Source of the DNA: Channa striata
Taxonomy: Eukaryota > Chordata > Actinopteri > Anabantiformes > Channidae
Length of the DNA: 64,000 nt
Assembly (NCBI GenBank): GCA_033026295.1
Contig: CM065168.1
Span: forward strand, 38,080,875 to 38,144,874
Direction of reading: 5' to 3'
How positions within the stretch are numbered: position 1 is the stretch's first letter; the number at the start of each line of letters is the position of its first letter. Made by a program: the position numbers and the translations under genes. The notes under the pieces are model-generated. The model was not told where the DNA came from. It saw only the letters and a list, made by a program, of their open reading frames with translations, and ran no database searches. This document shows, one piece after another, positions 11,995-21,156 of this stretch.

Positions 11995-12878
11995 TAAAGA
12001 CAGAGATTGCTCCTGAACCGCCGGTCCCGTTCCTCAGGAGACAGACGCGTCCTCCCCAGCTGCATGGGTTCGGAAGGTGGTTGTGAATTTGGAGGTCCAA
12101 ACCGTACCGAGGGTGAGGGAACCAGGGGCGGATAACGAGGAAGTGAGTCAATGTGCCGCGGTCTCAGGCGTTTTTCCCGTATGCGGTGATCTACCTGAGT
12201 GCATACGTCTATCAATCCGTTGAGACTGTCTGGGAGTTCTCGCACTGCTAATTCATCTTTTAAATATTCCGACAGCCCCTGGTAGAATCTCTCAGCAAGG
12301 GCAGGCTCATTCCAGTAACAGTCTGCAGCTAGGGTGCGGAATTCAACCGCATACTCTGCTACGGTCTTGCTGCCTTGAGTAAGTTTTGATAGCAGCCTAG
12401 AAGTATCCCTCTCAGCTCTGGCAGGTCCAAATACTCTGAGTAGCTCGTCTGCGAATCGCTCAAACGAACGAGTGGATGCCGAACCCCGTTCCCACTCTGC
12501 CGTTCCCCATATACCTGCAGGACCCGAGAGCAAGGAAAAGGTATATGCTACACATGATTCCTCTGTGGGAAAGACAGAGGGTCTCATTGTAAATTGAAGC
12601 CTACACTTAGCTAAGAAGGTCCTACACGTCTTAGGATCTCCGGAATAAGGTTCCGGAGGGGCTACACAAAAATCAGAGGAACGAGAAGCGACTGGTGCTG
12701 AGGGAGGGGGAGTTGGGGTAGGAGAAGAGGGAGCTATTGCTGAGGAAGTGGCGAGGACCCTTTGGAGATGTTGAGAAATAGTCCGCAATTCGGTCTGGAT
12801 CTCGGCTAGACTGGTGTCGTGTAGAGAGAGGGCACTCTCTATTCTGCCCTTCCACTCCTTCACCTCTGCAGGGTCCAT
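11916..12878 (-). CDS. gag: Gag protein of the gypsy element
   Basis: 320 residues, starting at the first ATG after the 5' LTR. The N-terminus is a predicted coiled region (residues 1-45) followed by a Pro/Ser linker, then the capsid-like retrotransposon Gag domain (about 75-225, with the FERFADELLRVFG and VAEYAVEFRTLA blocks). A single CCHC zinc knuckle (C-L-Y-C-G-K-P-G-H..C, about 296-309) sits near the C-terminus for RNA packaging. It overlaps the pol frame by about 80 bp, and pol is in the -1 frame relative to gag, consistent with programmed frameshifting, though no slip site was proven. Confidence 0.9.
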   Translation of the reverse strand: MDPAEVKEWKGRIESALSLHDTSLAEIQTELRTISQHLQRVLATSSAIAPSSPTPTPPPSAPVASRSSDFCVAPPEPYSGDPKTCRTFLAKCRLQFTMRPSVFPTEESCVAYTFSLLSGPAGIWGTAEWERGSASTRSFERFADELLRVFGPARAERDTSRLLSKLTQGSKTVAEYAVEFRTLAADCYWNEPALAERFYQGLSEYLKDELAVRELPDSLNGLIDVCTQVDHRIREKRLRPRHIDSLPRYPPLVPSPSVRFGPPNSQPPSEPMQLGRTRLSPEERDRRFRSNLCLYCGKPGHQVKTCPAKGGAQQGTGGNC

Positions 12879-12901
12879 AATTACTTTAGGCCAGAACGTA
12901 C

Positions 12902-13729
12902 TGTCACAATTATGTTCTTATGTGGACCCAGATAAGAGGCAGAGTCAGAAGGTAGTGAAAGAGCAGAGATTTTATTGGAAGCGGGTGTTGTGGAATCTGG
13001 TTGGAGCTGTGCGGGGTGGCGAAAACTCTGTTCAGGAGCCGGACAGGTCTGAGGCCTAGGGGTAAACAGAGGGTGAGTAAAGAAAACATAAACCAGAACA
13101 GAGGACTAATGATAACGGGCTTACGGGAATGATGAGTGGAGGGAGAGGTGTAGGACTCTCGGCCAGGTTGCGGGTGAACACGAAAAGGTGGACCAGACGG
13201 GGATGGTGAACTCAGAAGGGTTGTCCGGATATGATGAACAAAGTAACAATTTAAGAAACAATAAACAAAGTAACAACTCAAAACGGTCGAGGCAAAAACT
13301 TCACTCGAGAGAAAAGATTTACTAATAATTTTAGAGAATGAAAAAAAAACACACCGGTGGAAAAATAAAACAAATGACAACTTACTACTGCGGGTTCCCC
13401 GGGGAACAGACCAGGCGAAAAAGATCGTGGCCAGAAAGTAACAAAGTAATCACGGGAAACAGGAGGCTGGAGGTCCAAACAAAACAGGCACAAAAACTAG
13501 CGACAGGAGGAGCAGATCAAGTGGGTACAGACTAGAGAAAAGGTTGCTGAATCAATTGTTGCTGAAAGACGTTCTGGCAAAGAGAGACAGGTAACTGGGG
13601 CTTAAGAAGGATAAGACAGGTGTGCAGGATTACACTAACGAAAGAGCAGCAGGGGAGGAGAGAGGGAGGAGCATCAGGAAGGGAGGAACCGTATCCAGGG
13701 CAACACAGCTCAGGATGACAACCATGACA
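12902..13729 (-). repeat. 5' LTR of the gypsy element
   Basis: 828-bp partner of 7796-8623, with TG at 12902-12903 and CA at 13728-13729. The gag ATG follows only 23 bp beyond its inner edge (12879-12901), so a primer-binding site must lie within or across this very short leader. I could not match it to a standard tRNA primer; a TGG at about 12891-12893 on the minus strand is the only obvious candidate, and self-priming is an alternative. Confidence 0.95.
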
Positions 13730-13734
13730 GAACG

Positions 13735-14042
13735 AGCTCAACAGAGGGACAGCGCATGTTGCCTCTGTAAGTAACAAAGTCAGAGAGGCCAGATGGTTTG
13801 GACATGTGCAGAGGAGGGATAGTGAATATATTGGTAAAAGGATGTTGGAGATGGAGCTGCCAGGCAAGAGGGCGAGAGGGCGACCAAAGAGGAGATATAT
13901 GGATGTTCTAACAGAGGACATGAGGTTAGCCGTTTGTCCGTTGGTGTCAGAGTGGAAGATGCTCAGGACAGAGTGAAGGGGAAACAGATGATTCGCTGTG
14001 GCGACCCCTGATGGGAAAAACCAAAAGAGTAGTAGTAGTAGA
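13735..14042 (+). pseudogene. RTE LINE C-terminus and 3' tail, after the gypsy insertion
   Basis: Continues the LINE interrupted at 7795. It encodes the RTE C-terminal block ('gaacgagctcaacag', then FGHVQRRDSEYIGKRM and KRARGRPKRRYMDVLTED) and ends with the conserved 3' untranslated piece 'gcgacccctgatggg' and a (AGT)n tail at about 14028-14042. The same 3' end occurs at 47453-47520 and 56481-56530 on the other strand. Confidence 0.85.
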
Positions 14043-14539
14043 CACATTTATCATATAATTTACAGTTCTCAAAACTGTCAAATTATAATGACAACTAAAA
14101 TAACTTTGTTAATCTAGTGTGCAGCAAGATTTTTTCCATTTTTGTATAAGTCACTGTCAAACAAGTAAGCAGTGCTCTCATTTTTGGGATGCTAATCTTT
14201 CAAATATACAAAGCTTTTTCATGAGAAAGTATTTCTGATTAATCAAAGTAAATTCATAGTATTGTATTTAATTTCATTGTGTTATTGTGTGTTTCTTTTA
14301 AACCAATTAAATCATGTCTTACTTATGCAATCTCTTCTTAGTCATGTTTGTAAAATTTTTGAGATTTCAGTTGTTAAAAAAACCTTTTTGAGAGTTGTTT
14401 TGTCTGTGCTTAAATATGCTTTAAAATGAATTGTTTTTAAGAATTTGTGATTTCTTTCAATAAAATAACAAAAGATAATAGAAACACAAAATTGTTTTGA
14501 TGTTTCCAAACTTTTTCTTGGTAGTGTATATATTACAAA
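14043..14539. other. Spacer shared with locus C
   Basis: 14043-14275 matches 62690-62990 ('acagttctcaaaactgtca', 'ttttgggatgctaat', 'tttttcatgagaaagtat'). It is the part of the duplicated unit that flanked the RTE insertion point. The remainder, 14276-14539, has no counterpart in locus C and no visible gene. Confidence 0.7.
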
Positions 14540-15275
14540 TGTCATGATTCAGTCCCTCACTTCCACGTCCTGTCCTGGACTTTTATTTTGTTGCCTTTTT
14601 CCCAACGTCCTGTTTCCATTTCTCAGTTAACTTTACCAACTTCACCACGTCTCATTAACCTTAATTGGTTTCACCTGTTCCCCCCTTGCCTATTTATATC
14701 TGGACCACAGCTTTCTTGTTAGATTGTCTTTCCTCATGACTGCTCTTCAGTCCTCCAGGACTCTTTCAAGCCACATGTTGGACCTTTGTACTCTGTTTGC
14801 CTATTCCTGCCTGCAGAGCTGCCACCCATCTACAAGCCAGTCCTCTGGTGACTTGCCTGCACAACTACAACTCATCTGTTAACCTGTCTTCTGGTGAGCT
14901 GCCTGCACAGCCACAACTTGTCTGCTAGCCCGTCTTCCGGTAACCTGCCTGCACAACTACTGCTTGTCCACTAACCTGCCTACTTCTGACCAGTCCATTC
15001 AGTCTCACACTTGCTACCTGTCAGTTTTACTGGCTGCTGGCTTAGTGTTTTGTCTACCTACTGGCTCCTCGAGTTGTCTGTCTGTCCAGGATCCTTCAAA
15101 TACTCCTTCCCTGTGTACACCTGTCTGAATTACCAAGTACCCGGTATCATCCCTACCTTCTGTAACAGATTGACCCATTCTCAGTAAACTATTGCTGTCA
15201 GACCTGGTTATAATAACACCATTAAACCTTCCTCCTGTATCTTATATTTCTGGGTCCAAAGAACAAATCCTGACA
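14540..15275 (+). mobile_element. Solo LTR (736 bp) with 5-bp target duplication
   Basis: Begins TGTCATGATTC and ends AATCCTGACA (TG..CA), and is flanked by a perfect 5-bp repeat acaaa (14535-14539 and 15276-15280). It contains a TATA-like 'tatttatatctgg' at about 14690, ATTAAA near 15222, and three imperfect copies of a roughly 55-bp unit ('ggtga.ctgcctgcacaact') around 14840-14980. There is no internal retrotransposon coding sequence, so this is most simply the product of LTR-LTR recombination of a gypsy-type element. Confidence 0.88.
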
Positions 15276-15280
15276 ACAAA

Positions 15281-17529
15281 TTTTTTTGTTTTTTTTTTTA
15301 CATCTGGCACTAAAAATTATGTTGCAATTATGTTGCAGCTTTCTATGTCAATTCCAGTGTTGAGTGTTAAGTGTAGCATCCATTTCTGTGTGATAAAACC
15401 TGGTCCTGATCTACATTCTTCTACCTTGAGGTAAAAGTGTTTCCTTAACTTCCCCAAATATAAAGGAACAGAAAACCTTTGCTCCTCTACACCTCCCCAC
15501 ATCTGTTCCCAAGGTTCACAGACAGAATCCACATCTCTGGCTGGCACCCCAGCCATTAAGACTAATCTCGTAACATAACGTATGTAACATAAATCTCCCT
15601 TCAGACTCAACTAGCAGACCAAAAGGAAACAGAGGGAATGGAATGTAAGAACTTTCTTTTGGACTCCTAACCCTAGAAACTGGACATACCAAATTTCATA
15701 TGTGTATGTGATGTATACCATCATGTTCAAGAGACATTATGCTACAGTTTGGTGTAACTCTGGTTATTCTAGGTAAAAAATTCATGAAGTTACAAATTAG
15801 AAAGTTTTATCCCGGAGTAACACGGCACACCATTGCCATCTGCTGGGGGAAATGATAGGTATTCTAGGCGGGGCTCACTATGTCGCAGACCGTGTTTGGC
15901 TGAATAAAGTTAAAATTTAAATGTCATACTCTTAACAATTCTGTACATTACACACACATCTTGCCTATACGTGTATACACCCGCTCAGGTACACGAACGA
16001 GATAATGTCATGTTTAGTAATTCAAACCTACGATGCGTTAATTATGTCCCAATGACGTATGATTAAAATTACGAATTGTTGTTGTATGCTATCACTGTAT
16101 TAATAGGTGTCAAACAAAACTGATTCGAATTGTAAGAAGTCTTGGATGTCATCTGCTTCATTTTATCCATGTGGACCTACATACGCATGTTATGTAGGAG
16201 ACATTGTGAACTTCATGTATTCTATCACATAGTTAAGAACGTGAACTGTTATGATTTTTCAAATGACATAGAAATGTAATATGTTTCTTTGATGGTGTGA
16301 AACACTTTTGGCCTGGTGACCGGAGAATTCGTTTAATTAAACTTCGAAAGAAATCAAACAGAGTTTAATGCGAGAGGAGGGACTAGCTCTGCTCTTCGCG
16401 GTAAATTTAAATTTTAATTCTGAACCTCATGTAACACCCCAGGTATAAAGGAGACGGTTCTCTTCTCTTGAATTTCTCTTTGATTCGCGCTTCGTCTGTG
16501 CTCTCCTTTTCGGCCGCTCGTTTCTCCTCGCCTCTTTATTTTTCTACATTGCGTAGTCGACGACGACATTTTTTGCTCAACCTTCCATTTATGCTTTCTT
16601 TGTTTGGCGAGACAAACTCTCTACATATATAATCTTAAGTTTTTGTAACCACCTTGTGAAACAAGAATCCCAAGCAAACATTGATTTTTGTTTGTACGAA
16701 TAGGGAGACAATCCCACTATTTGAGCCAAACCTCACCAGGATTTTTATTCAAGATTACATTTTCTTTTTTTTTTTTTTTTTTTTTTTTATAATTGACTGA
16801 ATTGGTTTGATCCAATATCTGGGCTCCAGCCGCTCAATTTTTGGCTAAATTAAACTGACACTGAGACAACCAACGGACTCGGGTTCCTCCAGCTGTTGAT
16901 CCGAGTTGCCCAGCTGATCAGGCGCATCGTTCGGGCCGCTTCCTGCTGGAAGCGAGGAACCACATCTCGCAATTCGGCCGCAGCGCGGTACCGACTTGCG
17001 CCGAATACGGCAGAATGACCTGCAGCAGCACAAGGCAAGAGAAATATCTTTCTCTATTTTATGGAAAGTCTGGTGTCTAAACAGTCGCTGAAATAAGGGA
17101 GCCCTCCTAAAGTTACAAGTATTTCTTCCGTTACTTAGAGGTGAATAGTAACTACACTTTCATTTGTCCCAAATTATCACACCCATTTGCATACTTATCT
17201 GTTCATTTAGAATTGGTTATTTCATGTTTGTTGTCTATTAATTTATTCAATTCATTCCATATATCTTTATACATACTCACACTTATCTATATTCATTGTA
17301 GTTGTAGGTTAATAAATAATTGAAAAGAACTGTGTTTGTCTTTCTTCAGAGAAACAGACGAAGTCACTGAAACGGTAAAGAACTCATGACAGAGACTGAT
17401 CTTGGGTCAAATTGTTGTTTACTTAATTCTATTGTTACTGTGGACCATCAGCGGTTCAGATAATATTTTAAACACAGCTTGGTTCAGCTTATAGACCTGG
17501 TGCCCTAATTCGAGGAAATTAATGCTTTT
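15281..17529 (+). other. Unclassified insertion with promoter-like and LTR-like features
   Basis: Absent from locus C, so it arrived as an insertion into the duplicated spacer (or was lost from C). It contains a TATA box (ggtataaagg, about 16441-16450), a CG-rich segment (16490-16570), a poly-T run (about 16767-16790), a GC-richer block (16860-17030) without a convincing protein, an AATAAA-like site near 17315, and 'tggtgccctaattcgagg' near 17499, which could be a primer-binding site. The order U3-TATA-R-polyA-U5-PBS suggests one end of an endogenous retrovirus-like element, but no TG..CA boundaries, target duplication or coding domain were found. Confidence 0.3.
16441..16450 (+). promoter_or_regulatory. 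TATA box in the LTR-like block
   Basis: ggtataaagg lies 40-50 bp upstream of a pyrimidine-rich, CG-containing stretch ('ctcttctcttgaatt'). This is the arrangement of an RNA polymerase II core promoter inside a possible LTR. Confidence 0.4.
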
Positions 17530-17661
17530 GTATTAATATCAAATTACCCAAAGTTGCATTAGATTGCTACATAAGAGTACTCTGATTACATTTTAGATGT
17601 AATGAGTAATCTAACGTGTATGTGTACTTAGCTGTTAAGTTACATTTTCAAACATGAAATC

Positions 17662-18117
17662 TTGTAATGGTCACCGTGACTGGATAATGTTACTGTAAGA
17701 CCCAAAAGCAGAAGCTGAGACACACCAAGAGTGCAGAAGGTTTATTTACACATGAACTTCTTTAAACACTTATACAATTATCACAGAAAATACTGATACA
17801 ATAATACTCAGCACAACACTTGAGGAGATACTATTAACTCAAAGACAGAAACTCAGACTATAACAAAACTCAATCTTAATGAGAAGACTAACAGTATAAC
17901 AGGGAATATTATTAATTAGCGAGATGCACCAGAACGAACCAAGCCCAAAACTCAGCACAAGCACTTAAATACAAAACATGCAGGGGTGATGAAAGTGAAA
18001 AGCAAAGGGCGAGGGCACACAGACGAGAAGGGGAGGAGCATTGAATCCAGAATCCTAACGATGATGATGACGATGAAAGGCAAACAGCAAGAAAAACACT
18101 TATATTAAACTTATAAT
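17662..18117. mobile_element. 456-bp insertion relative to locus C
   Basis: Compared with locus C (63060-63090), extra sequence sits between two copies of aaatc (17657-17661 and 18118-18122), a possible 5-bp target duplication. Its first part ('aagcagaagctgagac', 'gcagaaggtttattta') has the look of a reversed gypsy LTR, like the LTR at 7796, but its ends are not TG..CA, so the class is unsure. Confidence 0.4.
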
Positions 18118-18376
18118 AAATCTGTTAATTTTAATCTACCAATTTCTGTACTTTCTGTCACAATAACAGAAATCTGCAGTGAATTTACTTTTTTAGTATA
18201 TGCACTTTAATTTAAGTATGCATGTATCTGTGTTCAGGTATGTGATTAAGACCTACAGTATATACCTATAGTGCCATAACTTGAAGCCTTTGTGGGAATA
18301 TGTACTAGACTGGCCACTTTTAATTTTTTTTTATGTAAGGCTGTACAGTAAAGGACTGTAAATTGGCAAATGTGTC

Positions 18377-18528
18377 AGGGCCAAATAGGCTGTGCTATAA
18401 TGGTAGAGTAATTATAAAGGTCTTGACTAAAATAACAGGCATGAGGAATAACAAAGGAGTTTTAATTTTTTTAATGACAGTAACTTTGTAATGTAATTAG
18501 TTACTTTTAAAAGTAACATTCCCCAACA
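18377..18528. mobile_element. MITE-like fragment ending ccccaacactgg
   Basis: Sequence missing from locus C ends 'aaaagtaacattccccaacactgg', a terminus seen in many non-autonomous teleost DNA transposons, and is flanked by tcag on both sides. The complementary half-motif 'gtaatgagtaatctaacg' at 17595-17612 may be the interior or other end of the same family. Confidence 0.4.
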
Positions 18529-19386
18529 CTGGTCAGGTTCATAGCACATGTAACATGTGAAAATATTTCAGTGTGTTACACAGGTTCCTTTTCGTTTCTA
18601 ACTTTGACAACCTGTTTAAAAATAGAATATTTTTTTAAGAAAAGAGATTGTCAGAGTATTCCTGGGGAAACCCTAATAAATATAAAATAAATTTTAAGTA
18701 ATAATGAGACAGGCTTAGGTAGTCTAGACATGGTTTTCTTTTAATGGAAGCATCTTCAGTACACAGTAATACATATTTTGTAGGTATCACTGTAGTAAAA
18801 CAATAATGTAATACATATATTTAGTTTTATTGTGTATTCACAGGAACAACATGATATTTCAGTTGATATAATACACAACTGTATGATAATATAATAAAAA
18901 ACATGACTGGTTAATCATTTAGGAGATTATTATTAGATTATCTGAGGCAGTTTGTGTTTCTCTTTCAGAAACATTAATAAATAAATAGATCTTGCAGAAA
19001 GTGAAATGCAATAAAAAATGCAATTAAATTATTACTATAAAAATTTGTGTTAAAATTATTCTTTAAAATAAATTAAAATAAAATTTGGATTTAAAATGAT
19101 TTGTGATGTATCAAGGTTACAACTGTGGCATTATCTCAGCGGTGATTAATTATAGTGATCGTGTTTCAGTGGGTTGGTACATCCCTCCATCATAGAATGG
19201 CTTCTTTGATCTTATCGTTAAGGCCTGTATTTGTTGAATAGTTTGTTCAACTTTGAATATATTATCAGTAAATTCTTTCCAAGTCATATACGAATTGCAG
19301 TCCTCCAAATTATTCTTGCATTGCCACTGGAAACAAAGTTATTTTTCATACTAGCGACAGCAGTGATTTGTAAAAGGATTTCACAC

Positions 19387-19882
19387 CTACAGCAGCACTG
19401 ACACTATCATTGGTTTATCAGCAGCCATGACAGCAGCACCAGGCAAGGATGCAGTGATGACACTGATCATGTGACTTACTCCACTTGATGTTGCTGGTGG
19501 GAAAATAAATAAGACATTACTTTAACAGAAACATTTGATTTGTATTGTAAATATTTGGTAAGGCAGCATTTAATGTTGGTTACCTGTGCCATTCACAAAA
19601 ATGGAGTTTGTGTCAATGTTGAAATCTGTGACATTTGCAGCTGCTGTAATTAAAACTTTTGCAATTTCATTGGCGTTTGGGGCGAAACCAGATGAAAATC
19701 CAAGCGTCACATTGTTGATGATCGATCCATTACTACAAAGGAAATCCACAATTATATTGCATTATACATTGTAATAATGCAGGCTTTTATGATTATGTCA
19801 GTATAAAAATTTTAAATTACCTGTATCCAATCACTTCCATGAGAACATATGTAGAAAATGCAGATTTGTAGTAAGGTCCAAG
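19387..19882 (-). CDS. Gene A exons 3-5: SEA domain core and C-terminus
   Basis: Exon 3 (19821-19882) encodes LGPYYKSAFSTYVLMEVIGY. Exon 4 (19584-19732) starts at the Ser before NGSIINNVTLGF and ends NIDTNSIFVNGT. Exon 5 (19387-19496) adds ATSSGVSHMISVIT and a tail that is no longer hydrophobic (..AAVMAADKPM..). Gly-Ser in NGSII fits the position of the SEA self-cleavage site, whose usual form is GSVVV. Compared with gene B, exon 5 has an extra T near 19446 plus three extra bases. Without that shift the tail would be Leu-rich like B's. Confidence 0.78.
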
Positions 19883-20254
19883 CTGCAGAAATAGATGAAA
19901 CATATCTGCTAAGTACATTTATTCTACCTATATAATGTTTTTTTACTTGTTCAGTTTGCACCATGGAGTATAACATTTTGCTATTAACATGTTCATTCCA
20001 TTCATTCCTTGAGTTTCTTTACCGACTATTGTATATTTAATCTGATGTATTTTGTTCATACAAAAGTATACACTAAAATATTAATTCAGACGTTTTTAAA
20101 TTAGACTTATTATACAAATATAAAATGCGTGTAATTAGAAATAGATGAAGAGGTGTTTTCATTTCTCTAATTGCTTCAATTCACTATTATTCTACAGTGT
20201 TATTTGGGGGAATTTAATATGTACAGGGCCCACAATTGGTGTATTGTGACTCAG

Positions 20255-20890
20255 CCAATTAATGCAGAGCACTGAACCTATAATTATGCATCTTTATCCT
20301 GACTACTCAAATTAGTTTAAGTAGTTTAGAAATCCCGTGTTTCATTTATTGTTAGTCGTTACTGTCCATTTATAGCAGTAGTGAATGGACAGAAATTTCA
20401 GACAGAAATCTCCCTGGACAATGATGTTTGCAGATGACAGGTTTGCTCTGGAAAGAAGAGGCATGAAAGTCAGTCGTAGTAAGACAGAATATATGTGTCT
20501 AAACGAGAGGGAGCGAAGTAGAAGCGTGAGGTTACAGGAGGCTGAGGTGAAGAATGGGCAGGAGTTTAAGTACTTGGGGTCAACAGTTTAGTGTGATGGG
20601 GAGTGTGGAAAAGAGGTGAAAAGGCAAGTGCAGGCGGGTTGGAGTGGGTGGAAGAAAGTGTCAGGAGTGTTCTGTGACAGAAAAGTGACAGCAAGACTCA
20701 AAGGAAAGGTGTACAAGACAGTGGTGAGACCAGCTCTGCTCTATGGGTTAGAGACAGTAGCAGCGAGAAATATTTTAAGTAATATAATTAAGTAATTATA
20801 ATATTTGTCAATTTGTTGGGTTATTTTATGAGTAAATTTTTTTACTTTAATGTGCAAGAAGAATTACTTTAAAGTCATATACTGCAGTTT
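20255..20890 (-). repeat. Dispersed repeat copy, interrupted by the RTE fragment
   Basis: In reverse orientation it shares 'gtccatt..tagc/agtag.gaatgga', 'cactgaacctataattatgcatc' and 'aaagtcatatactgca' with 53936-54225 and 54593-54905. The family is unknown to me; no terminal inverted repeats or coding sequence were identified. Confidence 0.55.
20391..20768 (+). mobile_element. RTE LINE internal fragment
   Basis: Encodes QKSPWTMMFADD directly joined to RFALERRGMKVSRSKTEY, so the segment between them, present in the copies at 7300-7380 and 48170-48230, is deleted. It continues to about LYGLETVAAR and then stops, lacking the C-terminus, 3'UTR and tail. Both ends are truncated, so it is not a simple new insertion. 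It lies antisense within the gene A intron. Confidence 0.85.
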
Positions 20891-21156
20891 ACATGGCGCA
20901 AATGAATAATCTGACGATTTCAATTATTGATAATAAAGATAAACTATAATAGGAAAGACCAAAATTCTCCTTCCCCTTGGCAAGTGCAGATTGGCGAAAA
21001 GGATGAAAAAGGTGTGCAGGTGCAAAGTAAAAATAACTACTGCGAAAAGAAGGAGGACATTTAACATTTTAAACTAAGACTAAAACATTTTATCTTCTAA
21101 AAAGTTTCTCTTGATTTGGGTTGCCTACCATTTTTGACTTTACGAGAGATACTTAC

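Larger units (their letters stand above)
7796..13729 (-). mobile_element. Ty3/gypsy LTR retrotransposon with chromodomain (sushi-like chromovirus)
   Basis: A complete element in minus orientation, 5934 bp. It has two 828-bp LTRs (7796-8623 and 12902-13729) with TG..CA ends, a 5-bp target duplication gaacg (7791-7795 and 13730-13734), gag (11916-12878), pol (9031-11994) and a C-terminal chromodomain region in shifted frames. The purine-rich stretch beside the 3' LTR is at 8624-8636. By eye the LTRs differ only in two A-run lengths (10 vs 9 A, 4 vs 5 A), pointing to a very young insertion. Order and motifs fit the vertebrate sushi-type chromoviruses. It landed inside an RTE LINE. Confidence 0.95.
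6775..14042 (+). mobile_element. RTE-clade (Rex3/Expander-like) LINE, split by a gypsy element
   Basis: Plus-strand RTE-type non-LTR element, 5'-truncated at about 6775. It runs to 7795, is interrupted by the LTR retrotransposon at 7796-13729, and resumes at 13735 through about 14042, where it ends with the (AGT)n tail typical of this family. The join is exact: the 5-bp sequence gaacg stands at 7791-7795 and again at 13730-13734, and the RTE copy at 47453-53887 shows the same motif uninterrupted. The coding part also carries internal stops and frameshifts. Confidence 0.88.
17530..18850. repeat. Downstream flank of gene A (paralogous to 62990-64000)
   Basis: Aligns by eye with 62990-64000 across several segments ('tagatgtaatgagtaat', 'ctgtcacaataacagaaatctg', 'gtgccataacttgaagcc', 'gacaggcttaggt'). 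Relative to locus C it carries two extra insertions: 17662-18117, and about 18377-18585 ending in the MITE-like terminus. Weaker similarity to 29990-30100 near gene B ('ttaataaaagcatcttta') shows this is the shared 3' flank of the gene family. Confidence 0.75.
19883..21156 (-). other. Gene A intron 2, holding repeats
   Basis: A 1.27-kb intron between the Thr-rich exon and exon 3. It contains a minus-orientation copy of a dispersed repeat (20255-20890, see 53936 and 54593) into which an RTE LINE fragment (20391-20768) is inserted. The equivalent intron of gene B (31172-31388) is only 217 bp, so the repeats explain the size difference. Confidence 0.7.

Noticed and set aside
16845..17038. Two overlapping minus-strand frames of 62 residues
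   Set aside because: No domain, start context or splice support; they coincide with a GC-richer patch of the LTR-like block.
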